Shown here: positions 26,256 through 37,501 of the stretch, piece after piece | Position numbering within the stretch: the first letter of the stretch is position 1 | How the letters are laid out: each line of letters opens with the position of its first letter | Assembly: GCF_003984645.1 (NCBI RefSeq) | Contig: NZ_RWKI01000003.1 | Location: 372,001-436,000 of the forward strand | Length of the DNA: 64,000 bases | Direction: 5' to 3' | Source: Variovorax sp. MHTC-1 | GTDB lineage: Bacteria; Pseudomonadota; Gammaproteobacteria; Burkholderiales; Burkholderiaceae_C | Made by a program: the position numbers and the translations under genes | Notes under the pieces: generated by a model | Told to the model about the DNA's origin: nothing | Seen by the model: the letters and a program-made list of their open reading frames with translations, nothing else | The model's database searches: none

Positions 26256-26284
26256 CTTGAATTTCGTGCCATACATCCCTACAT
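26256..26284 (+). promoter_or_regulatory. Sigma32-like heat-shock promoter of clpB
   Basis: CTTGAA (26256-26261), a 15-base spacer and CCCTACAT (26277-26284) resemble the sigma32 consensus CTTGAAA-N11-16-CCCCATNT. It lies 21 bp before the clpB ATG and downstream of the divergent Bug-receptor start. The -10 match is partial, so this is probable rather than certain. Confidence 0.5.
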
Positions 26285-26305
26285 GCCGGGGAATCGGAGT
26301 CATTC

Positions 26306-28927
<2,622 letters not shown>

Positions 28928-28932
28928 CTTCG

Positions 28933-29265
28933 ATGCTCAACTTTCTTTTGCGCCTCGTTCTGTTCTTCTTGGGCCTCTTGTTCGCGGCCAGCCTCGCAGT
29001 CGCCGTGCTGCTGCTGGCGGCGGTCTGGGGCCTGCGCTACGGCTGGGCACGCCTCACGGGGCAGCCGGTCCAGCCCTGGGTGATGCGCTTCGACCCACGC
29101 CACGGCTTCGATCGCTTTCGGGCCGCAGCGCGCCCGGCCGAGCCCACCGCGGCCGACGTGGCTGCGGCGCGAGCGCGCGGCCAGGCCGCCGACAGCCCGG
29201 TGCGCCTGCGCGATCCGGGCCGCGTGACTGACGTGGAAGCCCGTCCGGCGTCGCGCGGCGAATAA
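28933..29265 (+). CDS. Small membrane protein, function unknown
   Basis: 110 aa. It starts MLNFLLRLVLFFLGLLFAAS 5 bp after the clpB stop, so it is probably co-transcribed. One long hydrophobic segment at residues 3-34 forms a membrane helix. The rest is cytoplasmic or periplasmic, basic and Ala/Pro-rich (WARLTGQPVQPWVMRFDPRHGF, then AADVAAARARG). No family is recognised. Its place behind clpB could mean stress-linked expression. Confidence 0.75.
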   Translation: MLNFLLRLVLFFLGLLFAASLAVAVLLLAAVWGLRYGWARLTGQPVQPWVMRFDPRHGFDRFRAAARPAEPTAADVAAARARGQAADSPVRLRDPGRVTDVEARPASRGE

Positions 29266-29284
29266 GGCGGGCGGGCGGCGACAC

Positions 29285-29761
29285 CTATCGCCGCTTCTCG
29301 TACGTCCCCACCAGCTCCGCCTGCGCGAGCACGTGTCCTTTCATCGCCTTCTCGAGCGCGGCCTTGTCCGGACGCTCGAGTTCCGGCAGCACGGCGTCGA
29401 GCGCGTAGAGCTTGTGGAAGTAGCGGTGTCGGCCGATGGGCGGGCAAGGCCCGCCATAGCCCGTGCGGCCCCAATCGTTGACGCCCTGGCGCGTGCCCGC
29501 CGGCAATGCGGCCGGCTCGACCGCTTCGGCGAGCTCGCTGGCCTCCGCGCCGATGTTGTAGAGCACCCAGTGGACCCATGTCATCTTGGGTGCCGCCGGA
29601 TCGGGCGCATCCGGGTCGTCGACGATGAGCGCGAAGCTCAGGGTCGCCGCGGGTGCGCCGCTCCACGCCAGCGGCGGCGACACGTCCTTGCCTTCGCAGG
29701 TATGGATGGCCGGTATCGCGCCGTCTTGTGCGAACGCGGTGGAAGTGAGGGTCAGGCTCAT
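29285..29761 (-). CDS. YbhB/YbcL family PEBP protein (Raf kinase inhibitor-like)
   Basis: 158 aa, starting MSLTLTSTAFAQDGAIPAIH. PEBP-family anchors are DVSPPLAWSGAP, LIVDDPDAP, MTWVHWVLYNI, GRTGYGGPCPPIGRHRYFHKLYALD. The fold binds anionic ligands such as phospholipid head groups; the bacterial function is not known. There is no signal peptide. It starts 11 bp after the radical SAM gene stop, so it is the third gene of the Memo-radical SAM-PEBP set. Convergent with the small membrane protein. Confidence 0.92.
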   Translation of the reverse strand: MSLTLTSTAFAQDGAIPAIHTCEGKDVSPPLAWSGAPAATLSFALIVDDPDAPDPAAPKMTWVHWVLYNIGAEASELAEAVEPAALPAGTRQGVNDWGRTGYGGPCPPIGRHRYFHKLYALDAVLPELERPDKAALEKAMKGHVLAQAELVGTYEKRR

Positions 29762-29772
29762 GGGGGTCTCCT

Positions 29773-30858
29773 TTATGACGGCAGGGATTGCGCTGCCCGC
29801 ACGGGGATGCGCCGACGGCCGAAGCCGCGTTCGAAGGTGCCGAAGCGGCCGGCGATCGGCGTGCCGCAGTGCGGGCATTCGCCGCGCGCATCGAGTTCGC
29901 AGTCCAGCACCAGGTACCAGTCGCGGCGCACCAGCGGCGCGCGGCAATGCGGGCACCGAGTGGTCCCGCCTTCCACGTCGTGGACATTGCCGGTGTAGAC
30001 ATGGTGCAGCCCGTTGGCGAGCGCGATGGCGCGGGCGCGCGTCAGCGTCGCTGGCGGCGTCGGCGGCACGTCCATCATCTTGTAGTCCGGATGGAAGGCG
30101 GTGAAGTGCAGCGGCACGTCCGGCCCGAGGTGATCGGCGATCCAGCGGCTCATCGCCTCGATCTCGGCATCGCTGTCGTTGTGGCCGGGGATCAGCAGCG
30201 TGGTGATCTCGAACCAGCAGCTCGTCTCGTGGTGCAGGTACTGCAGCGTGTCGAGCACCGGCGCCAAGTGGGCGCCGGTCTGCTGGAAATAGAAGGCTTC
30301 GGTGAAACCCTTGAGGTCGACATTGGCCGCATCCATCCTGGCGTAGAACTCGCGCCGCGGCGCGGCGTGCATGTAGCCCGCGGTCACGGCGACGCTGAAC
30401 ACGCCCAGCGCATGGCAGGCATCGGCCGCGTCCATCGCGTACTCGGCGAAGATCACCGGGTCGTTGTAGGTGAAGGCCACGCTCAGCGCGCCGCGCTGGC
30501 GCGCCAGCTCGGCGACGCGTTGCGGCGATGCGGCGTCCATCAGCTGGTCCATCTCGCGGCTCTTGGAGATGTCCCAGTTCTGGCAGAACTTGCATGCCAG
30601 GTTGCAGCCGGCGGTGCCGAAGGAGAGCACGCTGGAGCCGGGATGGAAATGATTCAGCGGCTTCTTCTCGATCGGATCGAGGCAGAAGCCGGAGCTGCGC
30701 CCGTAGGTCGCGAGCACCATTTCGTCGCCGATGCGCTGGCGCACGAAGCACATTCCGCGCTGGCCTTCGTGCAGCCGGCAGTCGCGCGGACACAGGTCGC
30801 ACTGGATGCGCCCGTCGTCCAGCCTGTGCCACCAGCGCCCGGGATGGCTCGCGCTCAT
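29773..30858 (-). CDS. amrS: AmmeMemoRadiSam system radical SAM enzyme
   Basis: 361 aa. An N-terminal cysteine set CDLCPRDCRLHEGQRGMC (from about residue 20) precedes the radical SAM cluster CNLACKFCQNW (CxxxCxxC, about residue 80). There are also C-terminal zinc-ribbon-like cysteines (TRCPHCRAPL and CELDARGECPHCG). This matches the PflA-like enzyme found with Memo and AMMECR1 homologues in the AmmeMemoRadiSam system. It overlaps the Memo gene by 4 bp. The reaction in this organism is not known. Confidence 0.9.
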   Translation of the reverse strand: MSASHPGRWWHRLDDGRIQCDLCPRDCRLHEGQRGMCFVRQRIGDEMVLATYGRSSGFCLDPIEKKPLNHFHPGSSVLSFGTAGCNLACKFCQNWDISKSREMDQLMDAASPQRVAELARQRGALSVAFTYNDPVIFAEYAMDAADACHALGVFSVAVTAGYMHAAPRREFYARMDAANVDLKGFTEAFYFQQTGAHLAPVLDTLQYLHHETSCWFEITTLLIPGHNDSDAEIEAMSRWIADHLGPDVPLHFTAFHPDYKMMDVPPTPPATLTRARAIALANGLHHVYTGNVHDVEGGTTRCPHCRAPLVRRDWYLVLDCELDARGECPHCGTPIAGRFGTFERGFGRRRIPVRAAQSLPS

Positions 30859-31661
30859 GATGGCGGCGCCTCGAACGCGATCGCCGCGTAGCCGACCACG
30901 CGGCGGCGGTCGCCCGCGGTGTCGCCGGAATTGCGCAGGTCCAGCAGGCGCGGCTGCAGGCCGTGGCTGCGCGCCGCCTGCAGCGCACCGTTGATCGCCA
31001 GCGCGCCGCAGGCCTCCTCGGGAACCAGGGCGCCGTCGAAGGCGAGGATGCGCTGCACCGTTGCGCGGTCACGCGCCTGCGCCTGCGCATACGGCAGGTA
31101 GTGCGACAGGTCTGAGCTGACGACGATCAGCGTTTCGTCCCCACCCCACAGCCGATCCAGAACCTGCGCCAGCTCGGAGGGATTCGCACTGCCGACGAGC
31201 AGGGGGACCAGCGCGAAGCTGTCCAGCACCATCTGCAGGAACGGCAGTTGCACCTCCAGCGAATGCTCGAAGGCGTGGGGCCAGTCGTCGTGCACGACCT
31301 GCGGCGGGGTGCCGAGCCGGGCCAGGGACGCATGTTCCAGCGCGATCCGGCCGAGCGGCGTATCGAAGGCGTCCGCTTCCGGTGCCGCCAGCGCGCGCAC
31401 CGCGCAGCGATGGGCCGGACCGATCAGCACGACACGCGTGATCCGATCGCGCCACGGTGCGAGCAGGGCATAGGCTTGGGCCGCGACGGCGCCGGAATAC
31501 ACATAGCCGGCGTGCGGAACGATCAGCAGCTTCGGTGGATGCGCAGATTCGGCGACCGCGCTGTCGGCGGCGGCAAGGCAATCGCCGACCTCGCGCTGCA
31601 GCTGCAGCGCATCGCTGGGATAGAAGGTCCCCGCGACGGCGGCGGGGCGAACGGCAGGCAT
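30855..31661 (-). CDS. amrB: AmmeMemoRadiSam system protein B (Memo homologue)
   Basis: 268 aa from the ATG at 31661 (MPAVRPAAVAGTFYPSDALQ), with a strong AGGAGGTG ribosome site. Memo-family metal-site motifs are present: LIVPHAGYVYSGAVAAQAYALL, VLIGPAHR, HAFEHSLEVQLPFLQ, VSSDLSHYLPYAQA. Human MEMO1 has the same fold and binds metal. It is translationally coupled (ATGA) to the radical SAM gene. The third usual member, an AMMECR1-domain protein, is not next to it; the 211 bp upstream to phoD contain no gene and no promoter I can name. Confidence 0.9.
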   Translation of the reverse strand: MPAVRPAAVAGTFYPSDALQLQREVGDCLAAADSAVAESAHPPKLLIVPHAGYVYSGAVAAQAYALLAPWRDRITRVVLIGPAHRCAVRALAAPEADAFDTPLGRIALEHASLARLGTPPQVVHDDWPHAFEHSLEVQLPFLQMVLDSFALVPLLVGSANPSELAQVLDRLWGGDETLIVVSSDLSHYLPYAQAQARDRATVQRILAFDGALVPEEACGALAINGALQAARSHGLQPRLLDLRNSGDTAGDRRRVVGYAAIAFEAPPS

Positions 31662-31872
31662 GGCATCACACCTCCTGAGTTGAATATGGACCCGTCGCGG
31701 GCCAGCGTCAAACAGTGCGCGACGCTGTTCTCTGTGTGCACTCGCAACAGGCTGTGACTCGTTGTAAGCGCTTCGCCGACCTCGCAGATTGATCCGCACC
31801 TACGCGGTGGCCGCTTGCCTGCGCATCCAATCCAGCCACCGTCCGCCGATCAAAGCGGGCAAGGAGCGAGAC

Positions 31873-33615
31873 ATGCGCAAAGCCCAGGGCACCGAGGCCT
31901 CCGAAACCGCGGCGGATTCGCAGGGCATGTTGCCCGAGCCTTCGCGCCGCGCCTTCATCCGCAGCGCGGTTCTGTACGCCATGTTCGTGGGCAGCGGCGT
32001 CAGTGTGTCCGGTTGCGGTGGAGGCGGCGATGGTGGCGGTGGTTTCGGCGGCGGTGCACCCCCCGCCGGCACGGGCAGCCTCTTCCCGCATGGTGTCGCA
32101 AGCGGCGACCCCTTGTCCGACCGTGTCATCCTGTGGACGCGCGTCACGTCGCCGAGCCCGGGCGCGCTCAACCTGAGCTGGGAGGTGGCGAGCGATCCCA
32201 ACTTCGGCGGCATCGTGGCCCGCGGCACGGCGAACACCGGAGCGGAGCAGGACTACACCGTCAAGGTGGATGCCACCGGCCTGCAGCCCGCGAGCGTCTA
32301 CTACTACCGCTTCTATCTCGGATCGGAGCCGTCGCCCACGGGGCGCACGAAGACCTTGCCCGTCGGCAATGTGTCGCAGTTGAAGCTGGCCGTGGTCTCG
32401 TGTTCGAACTTTCCGGCCGGCTACTTCAATGTGTATGCCGAACTGGCCAAGCGCACGGACATCGACGTGGCCCTGCACCTGGGCGACTACATCTACGAGT
32501 TCGGGCTGCTGGGCTTCGGGTCGGAGCTGGCCTTCACGGTCGATCGCGAAGCGAAACCGCCTCACGAACTCATCACCCTCGACGACTACCGCCGCCGCCA
32601 TGCGCAGTACCGCACCGACCCGGACCTGATCGCATTCCACGCGAAGCTGCCGGTGATCGCTGTGTGGGACGACCACGACGTGGCCGACAACGCGTGGTCC
32701 GGCGGCGCGGTCAACCACGATCCGGCCACGGAAGGCAGCTTTGCCGCGCGCCGTGCGGCGGCGATGCAGGCCTATCGCGAATGGATTCCCGTTCGCATGC
32801 CCGACCCATCGAATCCGCTGAAGATCTACCGCTCCTTCGACTTCGGCACGCTCGCATCGCTGCACATGCTCGATACCCGGCTGATCGGACGAGACCAGCA
32901 GGTCGATCTCGATCAGTATCTGGCCGGCGCGGCAGCGGGCGCGTCGCGCCAGCTTCTGGGCGCCGAGCAATCGGACTGGCTGTCGGCCCGGCTGGCCGCT
33001 TCCGGCGCCACCTGGCAGGTGCTGGGGAACCAGGTGCTCATGGCGCGCATGGAAATACCGCTCTCCATCGCAAGCGCATTCACGCCCGAGACGGTGGCCG
33101 AATTCCTGGCCGCCCAGGCCACGCCGGAGGCCCTGCGCAGCGACAGCCAGCGCGCCTTGCTGAACCAGCGCCGCGTGCCCTACAACCTCGATGCCTGGGA
33201 CGGCTATCCCGCGGCGCGCGAATCGGTTCTGGTCACGGCCCGTTCGCTGGGCAAGAACCTCGTATCGCTGGCGGGCGATACGCACAACGCGTGGGCCAGC
33301 AACCTGACCGATGCCGCGGGCCAGCGCGTCGGCGTGGAGTTCGCGACGGCGTCGGTCAGCTCGCCGGGTTTCGAGCGCGCGCTGCCGCTGATCTCCGGTC
33401 CCGTCCTCTCGGATGCGTTTCCCAGGCTGGTGAGGGATCTGCGCTATGCGGAGACGAGCAAGCGCGGCTGCCTGGTGCTTACGCTCACGCCGGCAGAAGC
33501 CAGGGGCGACTGGACGGAGGTCAGCACGGTGTTCAGCCGCTCCTATTCGGCACGGCTTGCGGCGAGCCTGCATGCCTTGCCCGGCGCAGGCCAGCTCGAC
33601 GTGCTGCCGGTGTAG
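31873..33615 (+). CDS. phoD: PhoD-like alkaline phosphatase/phosphodiesterase, Tat lipoprotein
   Basis: 580 aa from the ATG at 31873, preceded by AAGGAG; the earlier ATG at 31789 lacks a ribosome site. A twin-arginine signal, SRRAFIRSAVLYAMF, at about residues 26-40 is followed by VSVSGCGGGG, a lipobox-like cysteine, so it may be a Tat-exported lipoprotein. The PhoD N-domain is at about 70-160. Catalytic metal-site motifs are VVSCSNFPAGYFNVYAEL, LGDYIYEFG, IAVWDDHDVADNAWS and LAGDTHNAW. It releases phosphate from organic phosphodiesters outside the cytoplasm. No Pho box was identified. Confidence 0.9.
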   Translation: MRKAQGTEASETAADSQGMLPEPSRRAFIRSAVLYAMFVGSGVSVSGCGGGGDGGGGFGGGAPPAGTGSLFPHGVASGDPLSDRVILWTRVTSPSPGALNLSWEVASDPNFGGIVARGTANTGAEQDYTVKVDATGLQPASVYYYRFYLGSEPSPTGRTKTLPVGNVSQLKLAVVSCSNFPAGYFNVYAELAKRTDIDVALHLGDYIYEFGLLGFGSELAFTVDREAKPPHELITLDDYRRRHAQYRTDPDLIAFHAKLPVIAVWDDHDVADNAWSGGAVNHDPATEGSFAARRAAAMQAYREWIPVRMPDPSNPLKIYRSFDFGTLASLHMLDTRLIGRDQQVDLDQYLAGAAAGASRQLLGAEQSDWLSARLAASGATWQVLGNQVLMARMEIPLSIASAFTPETVAEFLAAQATPEALRSDSQRALLNQRRVPYNLDAWDGYPAARESVLVTARSLGKNLVSLAGDTHNAWASNLTDAAGQRVGVEFATASVSSPGFERALPLISGPVLSDAFPRLVRDLRYAETSKRGCLVLTLTPAEARGDWTEVSTVFSRSYSARLAASLHALPGAGQLDVLPV

Positions 33616-33639
33616 CAGCCGGGCGGGCCAGAATAGCGG

Positions 33640-34053
33640 ATGCCCGCGCCGCGCCTGCCCATCCTTGTCGACCCGCTGGAGGTCGAGTTCAGCGCCATCC
33701 GCGCGCAGGGCGCGGGCGGGCAGAACGTCAACAAGGTGTCGAGCGCGGTGCACCTGCGCTACGACATCCCCGCGAGCTCGCTGCCCGAGGACGTCAAGGA
33801 ACGCCTGCTCGCGCTGCGCGACAGCCGCATCACGCACGAAGGCGTGCTGGTGCTGAAGGCGCAGAAGCACCGCAGCCAGGACATGAACCGCGCCGACGCG
33901 CTGGCGCGGCTGCAGGAGCTGGTCGACAGCGTCGCGACGCCGCCGCGCGTGCGCCGGCCGACCAAGCCCAGCTATGGCGCGAAGCAGCGGCGGCTCGAGG
34001 GCAAGAGCCAGCGCTCGGAAATCAAGAGCCTGCGTGGGCCGGTGAAGGATTGA
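33640..34053 (+). CDS. arfB: Alternative ribosome-rescue factor ArfB (peptidyl-tRNA hydrolase, YaeJ)
   Basis: 137 aa. The catalytic GGQ is at residues 26-28 (AQGAGGQNVNKVSSAVHLRYD). The C-terminal tail is basic (RVRRPTKPSYGAKQRRLEGKSQRSE), as needed to sit in the empty mRNA channel. It frees ribosomes stalled on non-stop mRNAs. It starts 24 bp after phoD. Its last 32 bp overlap the 3' end of the opposite-strand metallophosphoesterase gene. Confidence 0.95.
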   Translation: MPAPRLPILVDPLEVEFSAIRAQGAGGQNVNKVSSAVHLRYDIPASSLPEDVKERLLALRDSRITHEGVLVLKAQKHRSQDMNRADALARLQELVDSVATPPRVRRPTKPSYGAKQRRLEGKSQRSEIKSLRGPVKD

Positions 34054-34827
34054 GCGCCGCCGCGCCGCCGACCTCGACCGTGAGCAGCGGGTCGAACAGC
34101 GCGTTCTCGTCGACCCCGTCGCGCGCATAGCCGCGCGGGTTGCACAGCACGCGCGTGCTGTTCACACGGTAGTCGAAGCTGTCGTGCGTGTGGCCGTGGA
34201 TCCAGAGTTCGGGCCCACCACCGCGCATCAACGCTTCCAGGTCGGATACGAAAGAGGCGTTGATCGGCGAGCCGGCAAAGCGGGGATGGATGCTCTTCGG
34301 CGAAGGTGCGTGGTGCGTGACGACCACGGTCGGCCCCGCATGCGGCTCGGCCAGCCGGTCGGCCAGCCAGGCCGCGTGGCGCCGGAACAATGCGGCTGCA
34401 TCCGCCGGCGCGAAGAGGGCGGGCGAGTCCTCGTTCAACCGGATGCGGCTGAAGTCGCGCATGAACTGGGCGGCCAGGGCCATTGCCGACGTGCGCGCCT
34501 CGCCCGCGCCGAACAGGAGGTAGTCGGTCCACAGCGTGCTGCCGAGGAAGCGCACGCCGTCGATCACGACTTCCTCGTCGTCGAGCACGCGGATGCGCGT
34601 TCCGGCAGCGCGTGCCTTCAGCTCGCGCATCGTGCCGTGGATGCTTCCGCCGTAGAACTCGTGGTTGCCCGCCAATAGAGCACCGGCTTGTCGAAGCCCG
34701 CGGCCCAGGCCAGCGCTTCGGCCGGGCGCGCGATGTCGCCGGCCAGGATGACGAGATCGGCATCGGTCTGCGGATGCGGCAGCACGCCGCGGCTCAGGTG
34801 CAGGTCGGAGAGGATGTGGAGCTTCAT
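34022..34827 (-). pseudogene. Calcineurin-type metallophosphoesterase, frameshifted
   Basis: The N-terminal part from the ATG at 34827 reads MKLHILSDLHLSRGVLPHPQ, then VILAGDIARPAEAL and FDKPVLY. The frame then breaks at about 34673. One missing base (expected GTGGCGGGCAAC, found TGGCGGGCAAC after TAT) would restore AGNHEFYGGSIHGTM and the remaining domain with VVVTHHAPSPKSIHP and IHGHTHDSFDY. All metal-binding motifs (SDLH, GD, GNHE, GHTH) are present in the two pieces. This is a recent lesion or a read error. It overlaps the upstream sulP gene by 4 bp. Confidence 0.8.
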
Positions 34828-36515
34828 GCGGCGCGCTCCTGCTGCAGGACGGACGCATCGGCCAGCGCGGCCAGCGCGTCGCTGTCGGTCCGGTAGACGA
34901 AGAGCATCGGTCCTGGGCTCAGCAGCCCGGCGCGTTCCAGCACCTGCTGCGCCGGCAGCTTGAGGCCGCTCAGATGCAGCCGCACGCCCTTGGATTCCAG
35001 TAGCCGCCGGATCGTGCCGAACACCTCCGCGCCGGTCACGTCGATGCGGTTGATCGGCTGCGCGAACAGGCAGATGTCGGTGAGCTCGGGCCGCATCGCC
35101 AGCGTGACGGTGATGGCGCGCTCCAGCGTGCTCGCGGTGGCGAAGTCGAGCTCGGCATCCATGCGCATCGCGTGCAGCTGCGGCGCGAGCGGCGGCAGGT
35201 TCCACAGGTGGCGGTCGCGCAGGCTGCCGTCGGGATGCAGGCCGACTTCGATGATGCGCGGATGCAAATGCCGGTACATGTAGTGGCTGAGGCTCATCAA
35301 GAGGCCGGCCAGCACGCCCCAGTAGATCGAGGGCGAGGTCGCGATCGTGAGCACGAAGGTGACCAGCGCGGTGACCGCTTCGACGCGCGAGATGCGCCAC
35401 AGCGCGACGAACTGCCCCGGCCGCACCAGGCCCAGCATGGCGACCACCACGATCGCCGCGAGCACTGCCTGCGGCACGTGGTAGAGCAGCGGCATCGCCC
35501 ACAGCAGCGCGGCGCCGATCAGCAGCACGCAGAACACGGTGGCCCAGCCGGTCTGCGCGCCGGCGTAGAGATTGATGGCCGAGCGCGAGAACGAGGAACT
35601 GGTGGGGAAGGCGCCTGAGAGGCCGGAGGCGATCTTGGCCAGGCCCTGGCCGATCAGGTCCTGGTTCTCGTTCCAGAGCTTGCCGGCCCGCGCGTTGTCG
35701 ACCTTGGCGCTCGAGGCCGTCTCGAGAAAGCTCACCAGCGTGATCATCAAGGCCGGCAGCAGCAGTGCGCCGAAGGTGCCGAGCGGCAGCGGACCGGGCC
35801 AGTAGAAGGCCGGCAGCCCCGAGGGCAGGGTGCCGACCACCGCGCCGCCGCGCAGCGCATAGCCGATGGCCGCGCTGATGGCCGCACACGCGCCCACCAC
35901 CACCATGGCAGCCGGGAAGCGCGGCCAGCGCTCCTTGGCGAGCCACAGCGCCGCGATGCTGCCGAGCCCGAAGGCAATGGCCAGGAAATCGGGCGGCGCG
36001 CCGTGCAGCAGCTGGTCGATGCTGCGGCCGGTGAAGCCGAAGAGCGCCGGCAGCTGAGACAAGATGATCAGCACCGAAGCCGCCTGCGTGAAGCCCATCA
36101 GCACCGGCGAATTGACCAGCCGCAGCACCCAGCCGAAACCGCCGAGCCCGAGCACCAGCTGGATCGCACCCGACATGAGGCACAGCCACACCGCGAGCGC
36201 CACCCATTCGGCGCTGCCCGGAATGGCCAGCGGGCCGAGCGAGGCCGCGACCAGCAGGCTGGACAAGGCGGTCGGTCCGACCGACAGCCGCGTCGACGCG
36301 CTGAACATCACGCCGATCAGGGCCGGCAGCAGCGAGGCGTAGATTCCCGTGACCAGCGGCATCCCGGCCAGCGCCGCATAGGCCACGCCCTGCGGGATCA
36401 CCATCAATGCCACGGTGATGCCGGCCAGCGCTTCGCCTGTGAGCAGCGCGCGGCTCGGGCGAGGCCAGCCGAGGAAGGGAAGCCAGCGCACGAGCTGGTC
36501 GCGATGAAGGGCCAT
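34824..36515 (-). CDS. SulP family inorganic anion transporter with STAS domain
   Basis: 563 aa. Ten or more membrane helices lie in the first 420 residues, with the family signature GVAYAALAGMPLVTGIYASLLPALIG near residue 43 and SFLETASSAKVDNARAGKLWNENQDLIGQGLAKIASGL in the second half. A cytoplasmic STAS domain follows (about 440-550, IDVTGAEVFGTIRRLLESKG). It probably moves sulfate, bicarbonate or a dicarboxylate; the substrate cannot be read from sequence. Its stop overlaps the metallophosphoesterase ATG. Confidence 0.93.
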   Translation of the reverse strand: MALHRDQLVRWLPFLGWPRPSRALLTGEALAGITVALMVIPQGVAYAALAGMPLVTGIYASLLPALIGVMFSASTRLSVGPTALSSLLVAASLGPLAIPGSAEWVALAVWLCLMSGAIQLVLGLGGFGWVLRLVNSPVLMGFTQAASVLIILSQLPALFGFTGRSIDQLLHGAPPDFLAIAFGLGSIAALWLAKERWPRFPAAMVVVGACAAISAAIGYALRGGAVVGTLPSGLPAFYWPGPLPLGTFGALLLPALMITLVSFLETASSAKVDNARAGKLWNENQDLIGQGLAKIASGLSGAFPTSSSFSRSAINLYAGAQTGWATVFCVLLIGAALLWAMPLLYHVPQAVLAAIVVVAMLGLVRPGQFVALWRISRVEAVTALVTFVLTIATSPSIYWGVLAGLLMSLSHYMYRHLHPRIIEVGLHPDGSLRDRHLWNLPPLAPQLHAMRMDAELDFATASTLERAITVTLAMRPELTDICLFAQPINRIDVTGAEVFGTIRRLLESKGVRLHLSGLKLPAQQVLERAGLLSPGPMLFVYRTDSDALAALADASVLQQERAA

Positions 36516-36590
36516 GCCTTCAGCGCGCTGAATGTTGTTCGGGGTGCACCTGCCGATGATACGAAAGCACGGCCCAGTGCCCGCGGACAG

Positions 36591-37412
36591 CTACTTCTTC
36601 TTGTGCTGGAACGCCGTCGGCGATTTCCCCGTCGCGGCCTTGAACATCGCGCAGAAGGCGCTGTCGGTCGCGTAGCCGCTCGCCGACGCCACCTGGCTCA
36701 CGGCCATGCCGCGCGCGAGCAGTGGCAGCGCATGCGCGAGCACGGCCTGCTGGCGCCATTGCTGCCAGCTCATGCCGAGCTGGTCGCGGAACAGCCGTGC
36801 CACGGTGCGCTCGCTGGCGCCGATGGCTTCGGCGCGTTCGGCCAGCGTGGCGCGGCTCGCCGGGTTGCGCAGCAGCGTCTCGCACAACTGGCGCAGGCGC
36901 TTGTCGGCCGGCAGCGGCACGTCGATGCGGATCTGCGTCGCGCGCTCGAGCTCGTCGACCAGAAGCGGCGCGATCCAGCGCTCGCGCTGCGCCGCGTGCG
37001 GGTCGGCCGGCGGCAGGCCGTCGGGCGTGGTGTCGAGCGCGAGCATCAGGGCGCGCAGCAAGGGACTGATCTCCAGCACCTCGCATTTCTCCCAGGCCGG
37101 CCCGAGCCAGCTGTGCAGATAGACGGTGCGCAGCTCGGCGTCTTCGATCAAGGTGACGCTGTGCGGCATGTCGGCCGGCACCCAGAGTGCGCGCGAGGGC
37201 GGCACGATGTAGCTGCCGTCCTCGGTGCTGAGGCGGATCACGCCGCGCGTCGAGAAGGTCAGCTGCGGCCACGGGTGGGAATGCAGCTCGACGAAGGTGT
37301 CGGCCTTCAGAAAATGTTCCTTGGCGCGCAGCGGGCGCAGCGCGTCGGGCGCATAGAGGTGAGGCGTGAGCGAGGCGACGCTGTAGATCGGCGTGGCGGC
37401 AAGGGGCGGCAT
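36591..37412 (-). CDS. AraC family transcriptional regulator
   Basis: 273 aa. A cupin-like sensor domain (about 30-110) contains VELHSHPWPQLTFSTRGVIRL and PPSRALWVPADMPHSV. The C-terminal double HTH (about 175-270) has RATLAERAEAIGASERTVARLFRDQLGMSWQQW and ASGYATDSAFCAMFKAATGKSP. It is divergent from the MFS transporter, with 89 bp between, and is the likely regulator of that transporter and perhaps of the TauE gene behind it. Confidence 0.93.
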   Translation of the reverse strand: MPPLAATPIYSVASLTPHLYAPDALRPLRAKEHFLKADTFVELHSHPWPQLTFSTRGVIRLSTEDGSYIVPPSRALWVPADMPHSVTLIEDAELRTVYLHSWLGPAWEKCEVLEISPLLRALMLALDTTPDGLPPADPHAAQRERWIAPLLVDELERATQIRIDVPLPADKRLRQLCETLLRNPASRATLAERAEAIGASERTVARLFRDQLGMSWQQWRQQAVLAHALPLLARGMAVSQVASASGYATDSAFCAMFKAATGKSPTAFQHKKK

Positions 37413-37501
37413 GATTTCGACAAATGTTGTCTCTGTATCGCCATTCTGCCGTCACCTCCGGGAATACGATCGGTGCCCGCTCCGGTTTCTTGTTGCAATT
37501 C

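Noticed and set aside
31789..31872. N-terminal extension of PhoD from the ATG at 31789
   Set aside because: The added residues lack a ribosome site and would bury the twin-arginine signal 28 residues deeper; the ATG at 31873 has AAGGAG.
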